Source of the DNA: Cerioporus squamosus
Lineage: Eukaryota; Basidiomycota; Agaricomycetes; Polyporales; Polyporaceae
Assembly: GCA_022592435.1 (NCBI GenBank)
Contig: JABYQS010000006.1
Location: 62,001 to 126,000 of the forward strand
DNA length: 64,000 nucleotides
Direction: 5' to 3'
The position numbers were made by a program, and so were the translations under genes. Within the stretch, counting starts at the first letter, position 1; each line of letters begins with the position of its first letter. The notes under the pieces are model-generated. The model searched no databases. It was not told the origin of the DNA and saw only the letters and a program-made list of their open reading frames with translations. Positions 33,601 through 44,760 of this stretch are shown one piece after another.

Positions 33601-34118
33601 ATGCCGACCCTGATATCGCAGTCAGACGCGTTGTTCGACTTCGAGATCGTGAACGATACCAAGACAGACGTTACCATCCACATCTTGCGGGCAAATGGGA
33701 TGCGCGCGGGCAGCGTTGCGCTGCCTGCGGGACAGGTCACAGCCCTAGGGCTGGAGGCTGGCTCGATATACAGATACGCCGTCGAGAAAAGCGCACGGAC
33801 GGTGGAGTTGTCGTGAGTATTCCAATCGTTCTCTGGCTCTGTAGTATTTGACCTAATTGTTGTCAGTGTTAGCATATGGCGGAATGCCACCTGCCATGTT
33901 TCCGCTATCTTCGAAACGTCTCCTCGGCAATGCGGGTGTACACAGTACATCCAGCTCGCTGCGGGCGTGAAGATCACGGCGACAGAATGCGCCCATAGCA
34001 GCGCACAAGCTCGCAACGCTATGGTGAGGAGCTTACGGCAATCCAGGCGAGGAGTCCTGTTGACGTCTCTTCTTCATAGGATCCATGTCGCGATCCCAGG
34101 TGGGCGGGCTACGGTTGA
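33601..34118 (+). CDS. Small uncharacterised protein, copy B (related to the gene at 26607-27157)
   Basis: Exons 33601-33812, 33867-34023 and 34080-34118 give 135 aa. It starts 'MPTLISQSDALFDFEIVNDT', continues 'AGQVTALGLEAGSIYRYAVE', and after a 54-nt phase-2 intron 'VSIWRNATCHVSAIF', then a Cys pair ('PRQCGCTQ'). The parallel with copy A in strand order, the W-R...C-x-V-S motif and the phase-2 intron just before it is clear by eye. The third exon is less certain: without the last intron the frame stays open to 34194. Family and function are unknown. It has neither signal peptide nor membrane segment; a TATA box sits near 33497. Confidence 0.5.
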
Positions 34119-34370
34119 AGGAGTCCAGGGAGAGTTTTCAGTCGCATCATTTCTTGCATTCGTCATTGCTCGCTGTCGCATATGTGTATCATAGCCATGC
34201 TCTCTCCGTCTTGTACTTCTAGCGCATATTCTATCCCGATCGCGCATTCTGGATCTTGGCCGCCCTCCTAGAACGCCAATCAAAAGCAGTCAGCAAGGTT
34301 TCCATTGAGCTTCGCAGCCGCGCCGCGGGGCTTCCCGTTGATGCGGTGGGCTGACGGTGGACAACTGGAC

Positions 34371-36739
34371 TTACGTGAAGACGTCCCACACCTCAGTCTG
34401 GTTAGCGTAGAAAGTGTTTCCTGGAAAGACACACAATGAGTCGATCTCTGGATCTTGTGAATCCGCGATACGGATCGAGATGCAATCGTACCGTCGTTCG
34501 GGGAGGCCTGTGTTAAGGAAGTAACCGCGAGGTGATTGACTCCATGAGATATGTCATACATGGTCAAGGCTGTCAGTCACGTACCCCGTTGACAATCGCA
34601 TCGGCATACTTGATAAGACGGTTTCCGCCGTTCTCCGTTAGCCCCAGTTGACCCCATTGCCAGGGCATGATCCTGTTGCGAGCGTGACAGCCCGGTCAGT
34701 GACTACAGTAGCGGACATGATCGGCGGCAGCAATCACCCGCTAGACAAAGCCAGATCAATGACACCGTCAGAATTTAGAGGATGGAACCACGTACGCATG
34801 TTTCGTGTCCAATGCATGCTCTACCCACTTGGGGTAGATATCGGTCTTGTTCTCTGCTCGGAGGTGAGAAAGAAGGGTTGCCGATTGTCAAGTAACTGAA
34901 CACGTACGAAGACCGCTAACGCCAAACTCCTCGAGGATGACGGGTTTTCCGGCGTTGTTGGCCGCTGAGCATATTCGTGAGGACTCCGCTGAGGACTTGT
35001 GGCGCAAGGGAGGGACCTTACCATTGATATGGTCATCGATCCATTGAAGGCCCCAATCCTCGACAGTCCAGTTCGATCCCGGAAAATCCTACGCACATAT
35101 CAGAACCAAACTCCACCGGGTATCCTGTCTGACTGACCAGTTCAGAATACCTGAATGAAATATCAGCAGTAGCCCAAGCAGGCAGATAGCACGACCACGT
35201 ACCAGCTTTGTGGGTACAGATGCTGTGTATGGGCATCAGTTCGTGTTCGACGTGTCTGTGGCCTGAACTCACATAGGTGCCAAAGTCAATGTTGGGAAGG
35301 AGAAGATCATGGTCGAAGTCTTCGCCAGCTAGGAGGGGAAAGGTCAAGAGATCCTCGGGTATGCGACTAGACAGCGAATACCTTCGCCATTGTAGTTGTA
35401 GTCGCTGACCAGGGTGTTGTTGAACCAGCTGTACAAGATTGTGAGAAACATAGACACCACGAGATTGAGATACGCACTATTTCCTCGGATTCTTCCAGTA
35501 GAAGTGACCCTCTCCGCCAGTCGTTATCAAGTGGTCGGGATCCCTGTGTTATGTGAGTCATAAGGCATCATGAGAACAATGAACCACCATCCACGCACAA
35601 GCTACGGACATAATTCGACTGCTCTCGGTACCATGTGAGGAGCGTGTTTGAGCCAGGGACGCAGGAGGGCCCAGCAGCAAGCGTGTCGCTCAAGCAACGT
35701 GCCTCGTTCATCAACTCCCAAGCAAAGATGGTTGAAGAGTCCTTGTAACGAGAGACGATGGTCTTCACGTATGCCTCTAAGGAGTACGGTCGAGTGAGCC
35801 CGTTGATGCCAAACTGTTGGAACGAAGATCCTCACGATATGAAGCAACAGTGTTTCGGTTCGTAAAGAACACATCGTGGGATTGTCCGGCACCAAGCATC
35901 CACTGAATGTAGAGATCGGAGCCCTGCGTAACTCAGAGGTGTCAGTTCCTTCGTGGCCGGACGACCAGTACGTCATTGCTCACCCCGTAGCCCACCCTGG
36001 ATAGAGAGAAATATCAGCGCACGAGGATACATGAGGCTGAAGGAGCGGTCTGACCAATTATTCGCGAAAGCTACGATCACTTTGATGTTGTACTTCTCTG
36101 CGGTAGAAATGATATTGTCCAGACGCTGCAAGCCCTGTGGTCCGTCGTTGATGAGGTACTGCGTCCCATTCCATACCTGCACATGACTGAGCATTGAAAG
36201 ACAATCAGTGTGGACCGTCGCATCGTACCTGATAGTATGTGAGGTTTGTCTGGAGTGCGCCTTCGAGTTCGGTTCCATTAATTGCGTTCCAACCCTGCAG
36301 AAAGGCTTCAGTGCACATTCCCTGATTTCGGTGATGCGGAACGGCAATACCCATGTCCTCAGGACCTTGATACCAGCTTGTTTCATGGAATTGAACGTTG
36401 TCTCGATATCTGCTTGGCTAGTCAAGAGCGGTAGCCACTATCTCGTAACGTAGATGAGGGATGAGGGATTTATGGACAAGAAAGGAGGAAAGACACGGAC
36501 GTAGGAGTTCGCACCGACGAATGCCTACATCACAAATCCGCATGAGACAGGCAACGAACATAGCAAACATGCTGGATACGTACAAATGGCTTTCCATTGA
36601 GTTGGAAGTTCCTGCCATTGGTCGTGACGAAGCCTTCCGGGACGTGGCTGTTCTTCCTTGGGACTATCCCCGCGCTCGAGTGAAGTATGAGGCTCCACAG
36701 AGACAGTATGCAGGTAAAGAGCAACCGTGAAGGGCGCAT
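34371..36739 (-). CDS. Secreted GH5 endo-1,4-beta-mannosidase
   Basis: A plant-cell-wall mannan hydrolase. The ATG at 36739 opens a signal peptide, 'MRPSRLLFTCILSLWSLILH', then 'PEGFVTTNGRNFQLNGKPF' and, after introns, 'GIKVLRTWGWNAINGTE' and 'AEKYNIKVIVAFANNW'. The acid/base glutamate is in 'IFAWELMNEARC' and the nucleophile in 'KPVILEEFGVSG'. 'WFNNTLVSDYNYNGEGEDFD' and 'PWQWGQLGLTENGGNRLI' are typical GH5_7 segments. More than ten introns split the gene. The final exon reads 'NTFYANQTEVWDVFT' followed by TAA at 34371-34373, which is slightly short of the usual C-terminus. No carbohydrate-binding module is seen. Expression on plant biomass is expected for the family, not shown here. Confidence 0.9.
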
Positions 36740-37399
36740 CGTGAATGATGGCGTCGAGAGATGCGCGCTCAATCATCCCCTGCCTTCTCTTAAATACTGG
36801 CAAGCAAGCTGTCACTTGCTTCTGAATTTCCTCGGAGACAAGGCGCGCCATCGTATGAGGTGGCAGGCCTCGATTGTGGCCGCCGGAAGGCCTACCGTCG
36901 GAAGAACATCGGCGAACAGTCAGGTGTGAGGTCAGACCGGCGACCCGGGTGCGCGTGACGCGAAGTGCGACGAAGAGTAGTAGCACCAGAGGTGGTAGGG
37001 CTGCCCAAGAGTCCATGTGAGCCGTTTTCTGTGGCGCGGTACTCGAGCCATGGCGAGATACGAGTCTGAATGGGCGTGGTAAGCAGGATGTATCGCGTGT
37101 CTTCGAGAGGAATGATGTACGGGTTGGCCCTGGTACGCTTGCGTCATTGTTCGTGCTAAAGCTCGAAGTCAGGTAGTTCAATATGGGTGACAAGGTGGTG
37201 GCGGCTGCAACGACATAGTTGCGGACGAGCGACTCTGGGGCCGATGGTTCAACGTTGTCGTCGACGATGGTTGCAATCAAAGCAGTGTTGACTTGCCTTA
37301 TGCGGACTACCACATTTTTGCGTTCACGTAGACGCTCGAATGATGCCACGCCCACTTTGAACCAACTCTTCCGAGTGTGCCAACTCGAACAAAGCCAGG
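36740..37399. promoter_or_regulatory. Divergent promoter region, GH5 mannanase / IPI1
   Basis: A 660-nt gap between divergent ATGs. A 276-codon minus-strand frame (36525-37355) crosses it and the start of the mannanase in a different frame; it has no family signature and I take it as chance. Confidence 0.35.
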
Positions 37400-40322
37400 A
37401 TGCCGAAGAGCACCAAGAAAAAGAAGGATAAGGCCGCAGACTTCACTGTATGTGATTTTATCCCCCGGAACGAACTTTTTGCTGAGATCATCTACAGAAA
37501 GCCAAGCTCAAGCTCGGAAAAGGCAAGCAAACACCGAGCAATGCTGTTGATACGTCGTTCAAGGCTAGATGTAAGTAACGCACTATTATCATGATGAAGA
37601 GCACTGAGCACTAGATACAGCCATTGCTCTTCCTACCCAGAGCATCGCAGTCGACAAAGACACCGAGGCTCCTAGCACCAAACGGAAGCTCACTTTCGAT
37701 GTCTTGATAGCTCATACGAAGCACTACAACGCCAGCACCCGCAGAGGTACGCGAAGGCGTGATGATATGTCACATGTGGTACTCGATTCACAAGCATCAT
37801 CTCAGATGCCATCCTCGGCCTTCGAGAACTACTCGAGGGGCATCCCGGGCTAATAACCACACACTTGACGCAAGTAGTCAACAGTTGCGTTCGCCTCATT
37901 GGCGATGAGGTAGAGTCTTCAAGGTATTTCGGACCTTCAGTTGCTTACCTCTCATGCAGGACAGTAGCGTACGCAAAGGCCTGCTGTCATTCTTCGCATG
38001 GCTCTTCAGACAAGTCCCTCCCGTACGCTTTCACATCCCCCTCCCCTGGGCCCGCTCACAAGCAGCCTTGAACAGGAGGACCTCATTCCACACTCGCCAG
38101 TCCTGCTTCTCTTCACAACATCCGCGCAGACACATATATTCCCGGAGATTCGAATTGACGCCATCCGTTTTCTTGACATTTACCTCGAGTACATCCCAGA
38201 TATAGTCACTGAAGGTTGGATGCAACCCGGCGGCGGTGCTCATGGAAGGAGAGTACTGGAAGGCTATCTTGGTATACTGAACGCTGGGACTACCTTCGGG
38301 GAGGGCGGTGGTAAGTCTGCCCGGTGCTTGTGGCAATTATCGGCTGACGGCTTCACCATCAGACACCGGCCCAGTCCAGGCGACTTCGACAGCGAGCGTC
38401 GTCTTGTCACTAGCAGTATGCCTCTCTCTGCTATCAAGGATCACTCCCCGGCTCACTGATGCACGTGTACACAGTCGAAACTCGTCGTGCTCAAGTCTCT
38501 AGCGTCCTTTCTATCCCATGCGATCAAGTCAGCATGGCACATTCGAGAGAGCGCGGAAGCTTCCAGCTCGACAATGACCACCCCTACGTGGTACCTTTCC
38601 TCCTCCTTCGCTTCACCAAACGCCTTCGATGCTTTCGACGCGCTCCTCCGTCCCATCACCTCTGCTGAAGGAAGCGGCCAACCAATCCGGACATGGCGTG
38701 ACGAAGTCTCTCCCGAAGAAGAGGACGGGTTTGTCGGCACATTCCCCCTCGCTTCCGGGGCCATATTTGCGGCATGGACAATCGCCGACTTGAACGATGT
38801 TAACGTTGCGATCTCAACGTTCAACGGCGATGGTACCGGCGAAGGTACCAGCGCGGACGTCTCATGCGCGGTGGTGAGTCCGCTCTGCACTGATGTGACA
38901 GACATCGACTAAAATACTCCCAGCAAGTCGCAAGAACTGTTCACTCCACGCTGGTATCAACGTTCTTAGATTGTGCACCTTCAGTCTTCTCGCCAAGTTC
39001 GAGTCCGCCGGAAACAGAGTTGCAGATGATACTTGTCGTCTGTCGAATATGCCGGAGTCTATACGGAAGGATACTCCAGGACTCGGCAGAGGTTCGTCAT
39101 CCTCGAGTGCAATTGATCGGTCGTCTCACCCGCATCATCAGGCAGGAACGTCGCACGAGTCCGCCGAAGGGGACTTGCAGAATATACTCTCATACCTCTC
39201 CCCTTATTTCCCCTTCACCATCACCGGACCTTCCACCATGAAACGTGACATAAGGACCGAGCAAGCGTTCCAAGACCTCAACCTCATCTTCTGCGAACTG
39301 TCCTCGTTCCTTCTTCTGTCATCTCAACGACACCCTTCCCATAAACCGACAGCACCGGGCAAGACCGTCAGGCAAGGCCGGTCGAAACGCGCTGGAATGA
39401 CGGCGGCCTCCATGTCGGCTGTGCAAACCAGGCAGATTGAACGTGTCAGTGCCTACATCGCCCAGCTACTCCAAGGACAAGGACCGTCTGCCGGAGTTCA
39501 ATCATCGATACCTCGCCAGGTCACTCCGCAGGCGTACACCGCAGTCTTGCCCACTATCTGGTGCCTCCTCAACGGCCAAACACCAGATCTTGCGGAATCC
39601 TCCGACTCGATGTTCGCTGTTGTAGTGGAGCATGCCACGAGGGCATCGTCCAGCTCCGTTGTGAAGAGGCTCACGGTTGATTTCATTGGCAGGATGGTCC
39701 TGGTGAGTGTCCGAGAATCATGTTCTTGACTTGATCTGATTATCTCATCCTCTGTTAGCTGGATGGAGAAGCGGAGTATATTGGCACGTTCAGGCCGGGC
39801 ACCAGCGAAAATCAAGATGTGAAGCTTCAAGAGTGGATCTTGCAACTACCGAAGACACTTTGGGAATTGGGTGGTAGCCACTTGACGACAACGGAGGTTA
39901 GTATCACAAACTATTGTGGCCTTCTTTTGTGCTCATATGTCACAGACAATCCTCCGACTCCTTTTACGCCTCTGCCAGCGGCGGTCACGGCTCCTTCAGC
40001 CAGCGGTGAGTCACCTTGCTTGTAGCAGTTCCTCATCTATCCTGACCGGCGGCATTCGATACTACAGACCGTAACGGCCTTACGCTCACGCCTTGTCCCA
40101 TATTTCTGTATCACACACCCCGCACGCGGAAGGATACCGGGGCCATACGCGAAGCTGCCACCCAACTCGTCATTACGGCGCCTCGTGCTCGATCTTGTCG
40201 CGACGATCAGCCGCACGGGTCCTCCTGCAAGTGCAGACGACGAACTCGGAGCATCCGTCACAGAGGCTGTAGTAAACACGGCCGAGGCTGCGTATTGGTC
40301 TACACTATCAAGCCGGCCGTAG
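37400..40322 (+). CDS. IPI1: Pre-rRNA-processing protein IPI1 (Rix1 complex, TEX10 homologue)
   Basis: A nucleolar HEAT/ARM-repeat protein needed for ITS2 processing and 60S maturation. The start at 37400 reads 'MPKSTKKKKDKAADFT', then across introns 'KAKLKLGKGKQTPSNAVDTS' and 'FKARSIALPTQSIAVDKD', the family's conserved N-terminus, followed by 'LTFDVLIAHTKHYNASTR' and 'DAILGLRELLEGHPGLI'. The central block has 'FPEIRIDAIRFLDIYLEYIP' and 'GRRVLEGYLGILNAGTTF'. Later exons include 'ERVSAYIAQLLQGQGPSAG' and 'FIGRMVLLDGEAEYIG', and the end is 'EAAYWSTLSSRP' at 40322. About nine short introns are needed. Length, about 750 aa, matches basidiomycete IPI1. Confidence 0.88.
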
Positions 40323-40642
40323 TACGAGCACGAGATCTGTTCTGTATTCGAGTTCAGTGTGTACTGTTGATGTCAAGTATTTCATACTCGTATATGCGAG
40401 TGCCAGCTTCATTCGTGTGAGGACTCGACCCCAGCAGGAAGCGGTAATGTGATGCTGAACCAGGATGCGTTTGCACTAGCCAATCGTACACTTCTCGCGG
40501 GACAAGCAAGGCGTTGAGATGCACCGCGCAACGTAGAGCGGACCATACGATGTTAGAGTAGTGTATAATACAGGTATAGGTCCATCCCGGTATAGTGTGT
40601 GGTGAATTCCTTACAAGTGGCCTATCCCTATACAAATGGAAG
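40323..40642. other. Convergent 3' flanks of IPI1 and an F-box gene
   Basis: A 320-nt gap; nothing beyond expected 3' UTR sequence is seen. Confidence 0.4.
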
Positions 40643-42658
40643 CTAGTCATCGCCGTCCTCGTCGACAGACATCTCGTCCACGTCGGAAACCTGGATCGAA
40701 CGGAAGATATCCAGCAATGTGGTACGGTCATATTGTGCATTTTCTTCCCTCTGAGCAGTGATGTCCTCCCACTCCGAGATCTCCGCATCGATGTCGCGGT
40801 CGATGTCGGAGTCACTGGAGCTGGAGCTCTCGGATCCTGACTCGTCATTGAAGGGGTCGTAGGGAGTGTCGTCTGTCGCAGGAGAGCTGGCCTCCTCCGC
40901 CTCCTTGTCACCGTCTTCATCGTCCTCGGAGTCAACCGACTCGTAATTACCTGAGTCATCGTCTTCATCGTTGGGGAGATGAACGAACCATGGAATGTCG
41001 TTGTGGGGTTCAATATCGGGTAGCACGGCCCATGACGTTTGGAGAAAGTAGGCGCGGGGAAAACGATGGATACGCATCTCATCCCCAGAAACGAGCGACG
41101 GGTGGCATATCAGGGGAAGGTCGGGATGGACCATCCTCCGTAGTCTCCGGATGCGGACGAGAGCAGGCGGGTTGCCCCTCTTGACCATGCGCTGACATTC
41201 TGCCTCGATTTTGCTGCGAGGAGCTTCGCACAGATGACACCAGATGTCGAGGTAGCGGAGTGTAGAGGGAAATGTGTTGGCGAGGATGTCTGAGGCCGTC
41301 GTCGTCGGTTTGTGGGCTGGGAAGACGAAGTGCTCAAGGACCGGGCACATTTCCCGAAGTTCTCGCAGAGCGGTCGCATCGCATGGTTCCCAATGGTAGT
41401 CGTAGGCTCTGGGCGGCTTCTTCGGACAGATATTCAGGTAAGTCAGGGAACGACCGTGCCTCTTGAGGAGCTCTACAGGTAGCTCGGAGCAGTCGAGAGC
41501 GGTCACGCTCTTCAGGATTGGCATGTCCCAGCAAGAACTGACCAACGCGACCATGGGGGCGTGATTGACATGAAGCTGAAGCTCGCTCAGAGCAGGAAGA
41601 CGGAGAGGCTGTAGTTTCTTGATGACATCTTGCAAGGTTCCGGACTCTGCCACAGGACCAATCCTGAGCGAGTTCAAGGACTGAGCGGAAGACAGGAGCT
41701 TGTATAGTTCCACGACCTGCGTCTCGCTCAACGTCAACGCGATATCCAACTCGCGGAGTTCGGATGAAAGATGTCCCTGTAAGGCTCGCCCGAAGTCGTC
41801 CGTATGGTCATGCACAAACCAGGTCGGGTTGAAACCTGCCCATCCGGTATCCACATCGAGTGGATGGTTCGCATCGGGGAAGTTGTGGTGTGGGTGGAAA
41901 GACAACGAGCGCAGCGCCACGCATCGTTGCAGGATATCGAGAAGGTCCTCCCTAACGACGTCGGTGCAGGGCGCCCAAACAACGCACGAGTCCATCCGGA
42001 GGTGGTGAACGAGCCCGCAGAAGTCACGCGTGCCCCCGGAGGACAAAGTCCGCGCGAGAGCAGGAATCTGGCCCATCGTCCGCAGAACGATATCCTCGTA
42101 CAGCACCGCAGTCGCGGGCCATGACCAGGTCTTGCAGACCAGGACGAGTCCTTTGCGGAAGCGGAGTTCGTCCAACCACGGGTTCCACGCGCGCATGATG
42201 GACGGGTCATGCTCGTGCAGAGGAGTCTTGGTCGCTTTGAATATCCGCAGGAGAATCTCGGGTGGAAGGGCATCGATGTTTAGCGGAGAATTTGATATGA
42301 CGGGCTGCAAGAACTGGTGGAAGTTCTGGTGGTTAGGGAGAGCGGCTATGCGATTTGGTCCGAACAGAACTGGCTCACCCCGCCTTCCCGCATCAGAGAC
42401 TTCACGGCACCACGAAAAACTGTGTGCTCCTTCTTGACGCGTAGAAGTTCCTACACTGGGAGTGAGAGACTATAACGCTGTGTTCGAATGCTTGCCTACC
42501 GGAGTCTGAGTCGCCAGCTCCTGTGTGAGACGGTTCACTTCTTCCTTGAGGCGAGCATTCTCATTTCGGAGCGACTCGACCTCGCGCGCGATATCCAGGA
42601 TGGATCGTTCGGCTAGTTCATCGAGTAGAGCTGGGCGTGCGGCACCTTCCAGGCCCAT
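40643..42658 (-). CDS. F-box protein with N-terminal coiled coil (tandem copy 1)
   Basis: Exon 1 from 42658 encodes an N-terminal coiled coil ('AREVESLRNENARLKEEVNR'). A second exon gives 'ELLRVKKEHTVFRGAVKSLM', and the main exon continues 'PVISNSPLNIDALPPEILLR', where DALPPEIL is the F-box start. 'LVLVCKTWSWPATAVLYEDI' completes the F-box. A leucine-rich-like region follows, then a long acidic Ser/Asp/Glu C-terminus ('SGSESSSSSDSDIDRD'). The main exon alone is about 555 codons. It resembles the adjacent gene at 43057-44760 over its length ('GLVLVCKTW' against 'GLTLVCKKW', 'MGQIPALARTLS' against 'MGQISALARTLS'), so the pair is a tandem duplication. Predicted SCF adaptor; target unknown. Confidence 0.82.
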
Positions 42659-43056
42659 GGAGCACGGTATTCGCTGGTCGTATAAGGGTGTTCATGTTCA
42701 AGACAAACAAGGCCGCCTTGTACTTAAGCGCGGCGCCACATATCGAGATCTCCCAGATCTCATCGATCTCAGAGTCACTCATAACCGGCGTGCGCATGCC
42801 GGACTATACACCGTGGACTTGAAAGGTGCCTATTGTCCACGAACTGATTTACGAAAACCTGCCAGAAGTGGTAGTGTACAGTCACTGTTCACGATGGATT
42901 TGCTGTCATATCGCAGACATAAGGCATCGTTGCCCGTAGCAGCAGAGCGACATGCGATGAAATCTACAAGGATAGTGAAGTTGTCCTGGAAGCCAACTAC
43001 TGAGACAGTTCCTGTCCACCACTCCGACCCCGACCGTCCACCGCCTCTAGGTCCAA
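42659..43056. other. Intergenic region between the tandem F-box genes
   Basis: Promoter of the first F-box gene and 3' flank of the second (both minus strand). No separate gene is supported. Confidence 0.4.
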
Positions 43057-44760
43057 TCAATACTGTTCAAGAAGAGCCCGATGCGGCAACGTGTACAAGC
43101 CGTTCGGCAGTTCTTCTAAACCCTCACCCTCACTCAACGTGACGAAGCTCTCCTCGCCTCCATTGTCAAAACTGCCAGCATCCGATCCAACATCTGATGC
43201 GTCTTCGGAGATCCACGACGTCCTGTCCTCTCCGTCATCTTCAGGGACGAACTCTAGGTCTTCCTCGTCGTCCGATGCCGCAGTAGCCGAGTTCAAGCCC
43301 TCGTCCAGCTCCACGAAGTCTTCGTTCGCCCGCACGCACCACGAGGTCTGCACGACACAGATGTCGCGGATGCACAACGCGCGTATCTCGTCGTCGGCCG
43401 AGATGGCGGAAGGATGGCAGATCTTCGGAAGGTCGCTGTGGCCGTGGTAAGAGAGGAAGCGGATGTGCTCGCCAAGTGCGGGGAACTTCTCTTTGTTCGC
43501 ACCGGTGGCCGCGTCGTATTCCTTGAAGGACTCTTCCAACACCCGCTGCCGCGTAAGCCCAGGCAGGCGCATCCAAATGTCTAGGTATCGGAGGTGAAGA
43601 AGGGACCGTTCGCCTTGACTGAGGTCGCGAAGTAGGTGGGGGACGCTCTGCGTACAGACGATGAGGTGCTCGATCATCGGGGCGACGTCCGACAGCTCGT
43701 CGAACCCGAATTGAACGGAGCTGACATGCCATGTATCGGGACTTTTCTCCGGTGGATAACAGTGGAGATAGGTGAGGCGACCACCGTGCGCCGCAAGGAA
43801 GGGGAGCGGGATGTGGCCGTCGTAGTCGATCAATGTGAGGGACGTGAGGTTCGGCAACTGTAAAGACGAGGTTGCCCAGTCAGTGAAATCGCGACATCGT
43901 GTACTGAATTGTAGCTCGCTGAGAGCAGGGAGGGACAGCATCTGCAGAGTTGTTGACAACATGATGTATGGTTCGTCATCCATGATTTTCAAATATAGAG
44001 GGACGAGCCTGAGAGAGAAGAGCTGAGTTGTTTGCGACAGAATGTGGTAGAGCCCGACGACTGCTGCTGGGGAGTCGGTAGCCAAAGGGAATTCTAGATG
44101 GCGGAGGTTCTTTGCAAATCCTTCCGGCAGGACGCTGCGTACACATCCGAGAGCCATCCAGCCATCGTCTACCGGAGAGCCAAGCCACTGCCATAGCCCG
44201 CTGCCGTAGCTGAAATGGGGCACCATTGAGAAGGACTGGAGGGTCCTGCAGCACCGCAGAACGACACGCAGGTCTTCGAGCACCACGTTGGAGAAGGGCT
44301 TGAGAATGGCGCATTGGTGGAGCGCGATGTGCTTCACAGAAGAGCTGAAGTCGTATCCGGCGTTCGTCGCGGAGAGGGTACGCGCAAGGGCAGAGATCTG
44401 GCCCATGTGTCGGATGACGATGCGGTGGTAGAGGGCCCGCGTGGCCGGCTCCCACCATTTCTTGCAAACCAAGGTCAATCCTTTCTGGAAACGCGCATGG
44501 TCCATGAATGGACTACGAGGACCAAGGATTACATCGGGATTGTGTTCGTACGGCGGCGGGGTAAGCAACGCCAGCTCGTCGAAGACCTCGCTCAGAACTT
44601 CTGCGGGAAGCTCCGCAGGTGGCCTGTCCATGTCGGGCACATACTAGTCGCAGTTAGATCCTCGAACCCTGCCACTAAAAGAAACATGGCCCACCTCGGT
44701 TTGGTGCTTAAAAATACTGAGGGCCTTCCTCATATCCACGCCCTCCTTTCGTGACATCTG
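43057..44760 (-). CDS. F-box protein (tandem copy 2)
   Basis: Paralogue of the gene at 40643-42658. The main exon reads 'YVPDMDRPPAELPAEVLSEV', the F-box, then 'GLTLVCKKWWEPATRALYHR' and 'MGQISALARTLSATN'. A leucine-rich-like middle has 'LPALSELQFSTRCRD', and the C-terminus is acidic ('FVPEDDGEDRTSWISEDASD'). A small upstream exon beginning with the ATG at 44760 gives 'MSRKEGVDMRKALSIFKHQT', which aligns with exon 2 of copy 1. A further coiled-coil exon upstream (about 44820-44960) is likely by analogy, but I could not place its start, so the 5' limit is provisional. The main body has no intron. Confidence 0.78.

Noticed and set aside
36525..37355. 276-codon minus-strand ORF upstream of and overlapping the GH5 mannanase
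   Set aside because: It overlaps the mannanase signal-peptide exon in another frame and has no recognisable domain or consistent start; it lies mainly in a promoter region.
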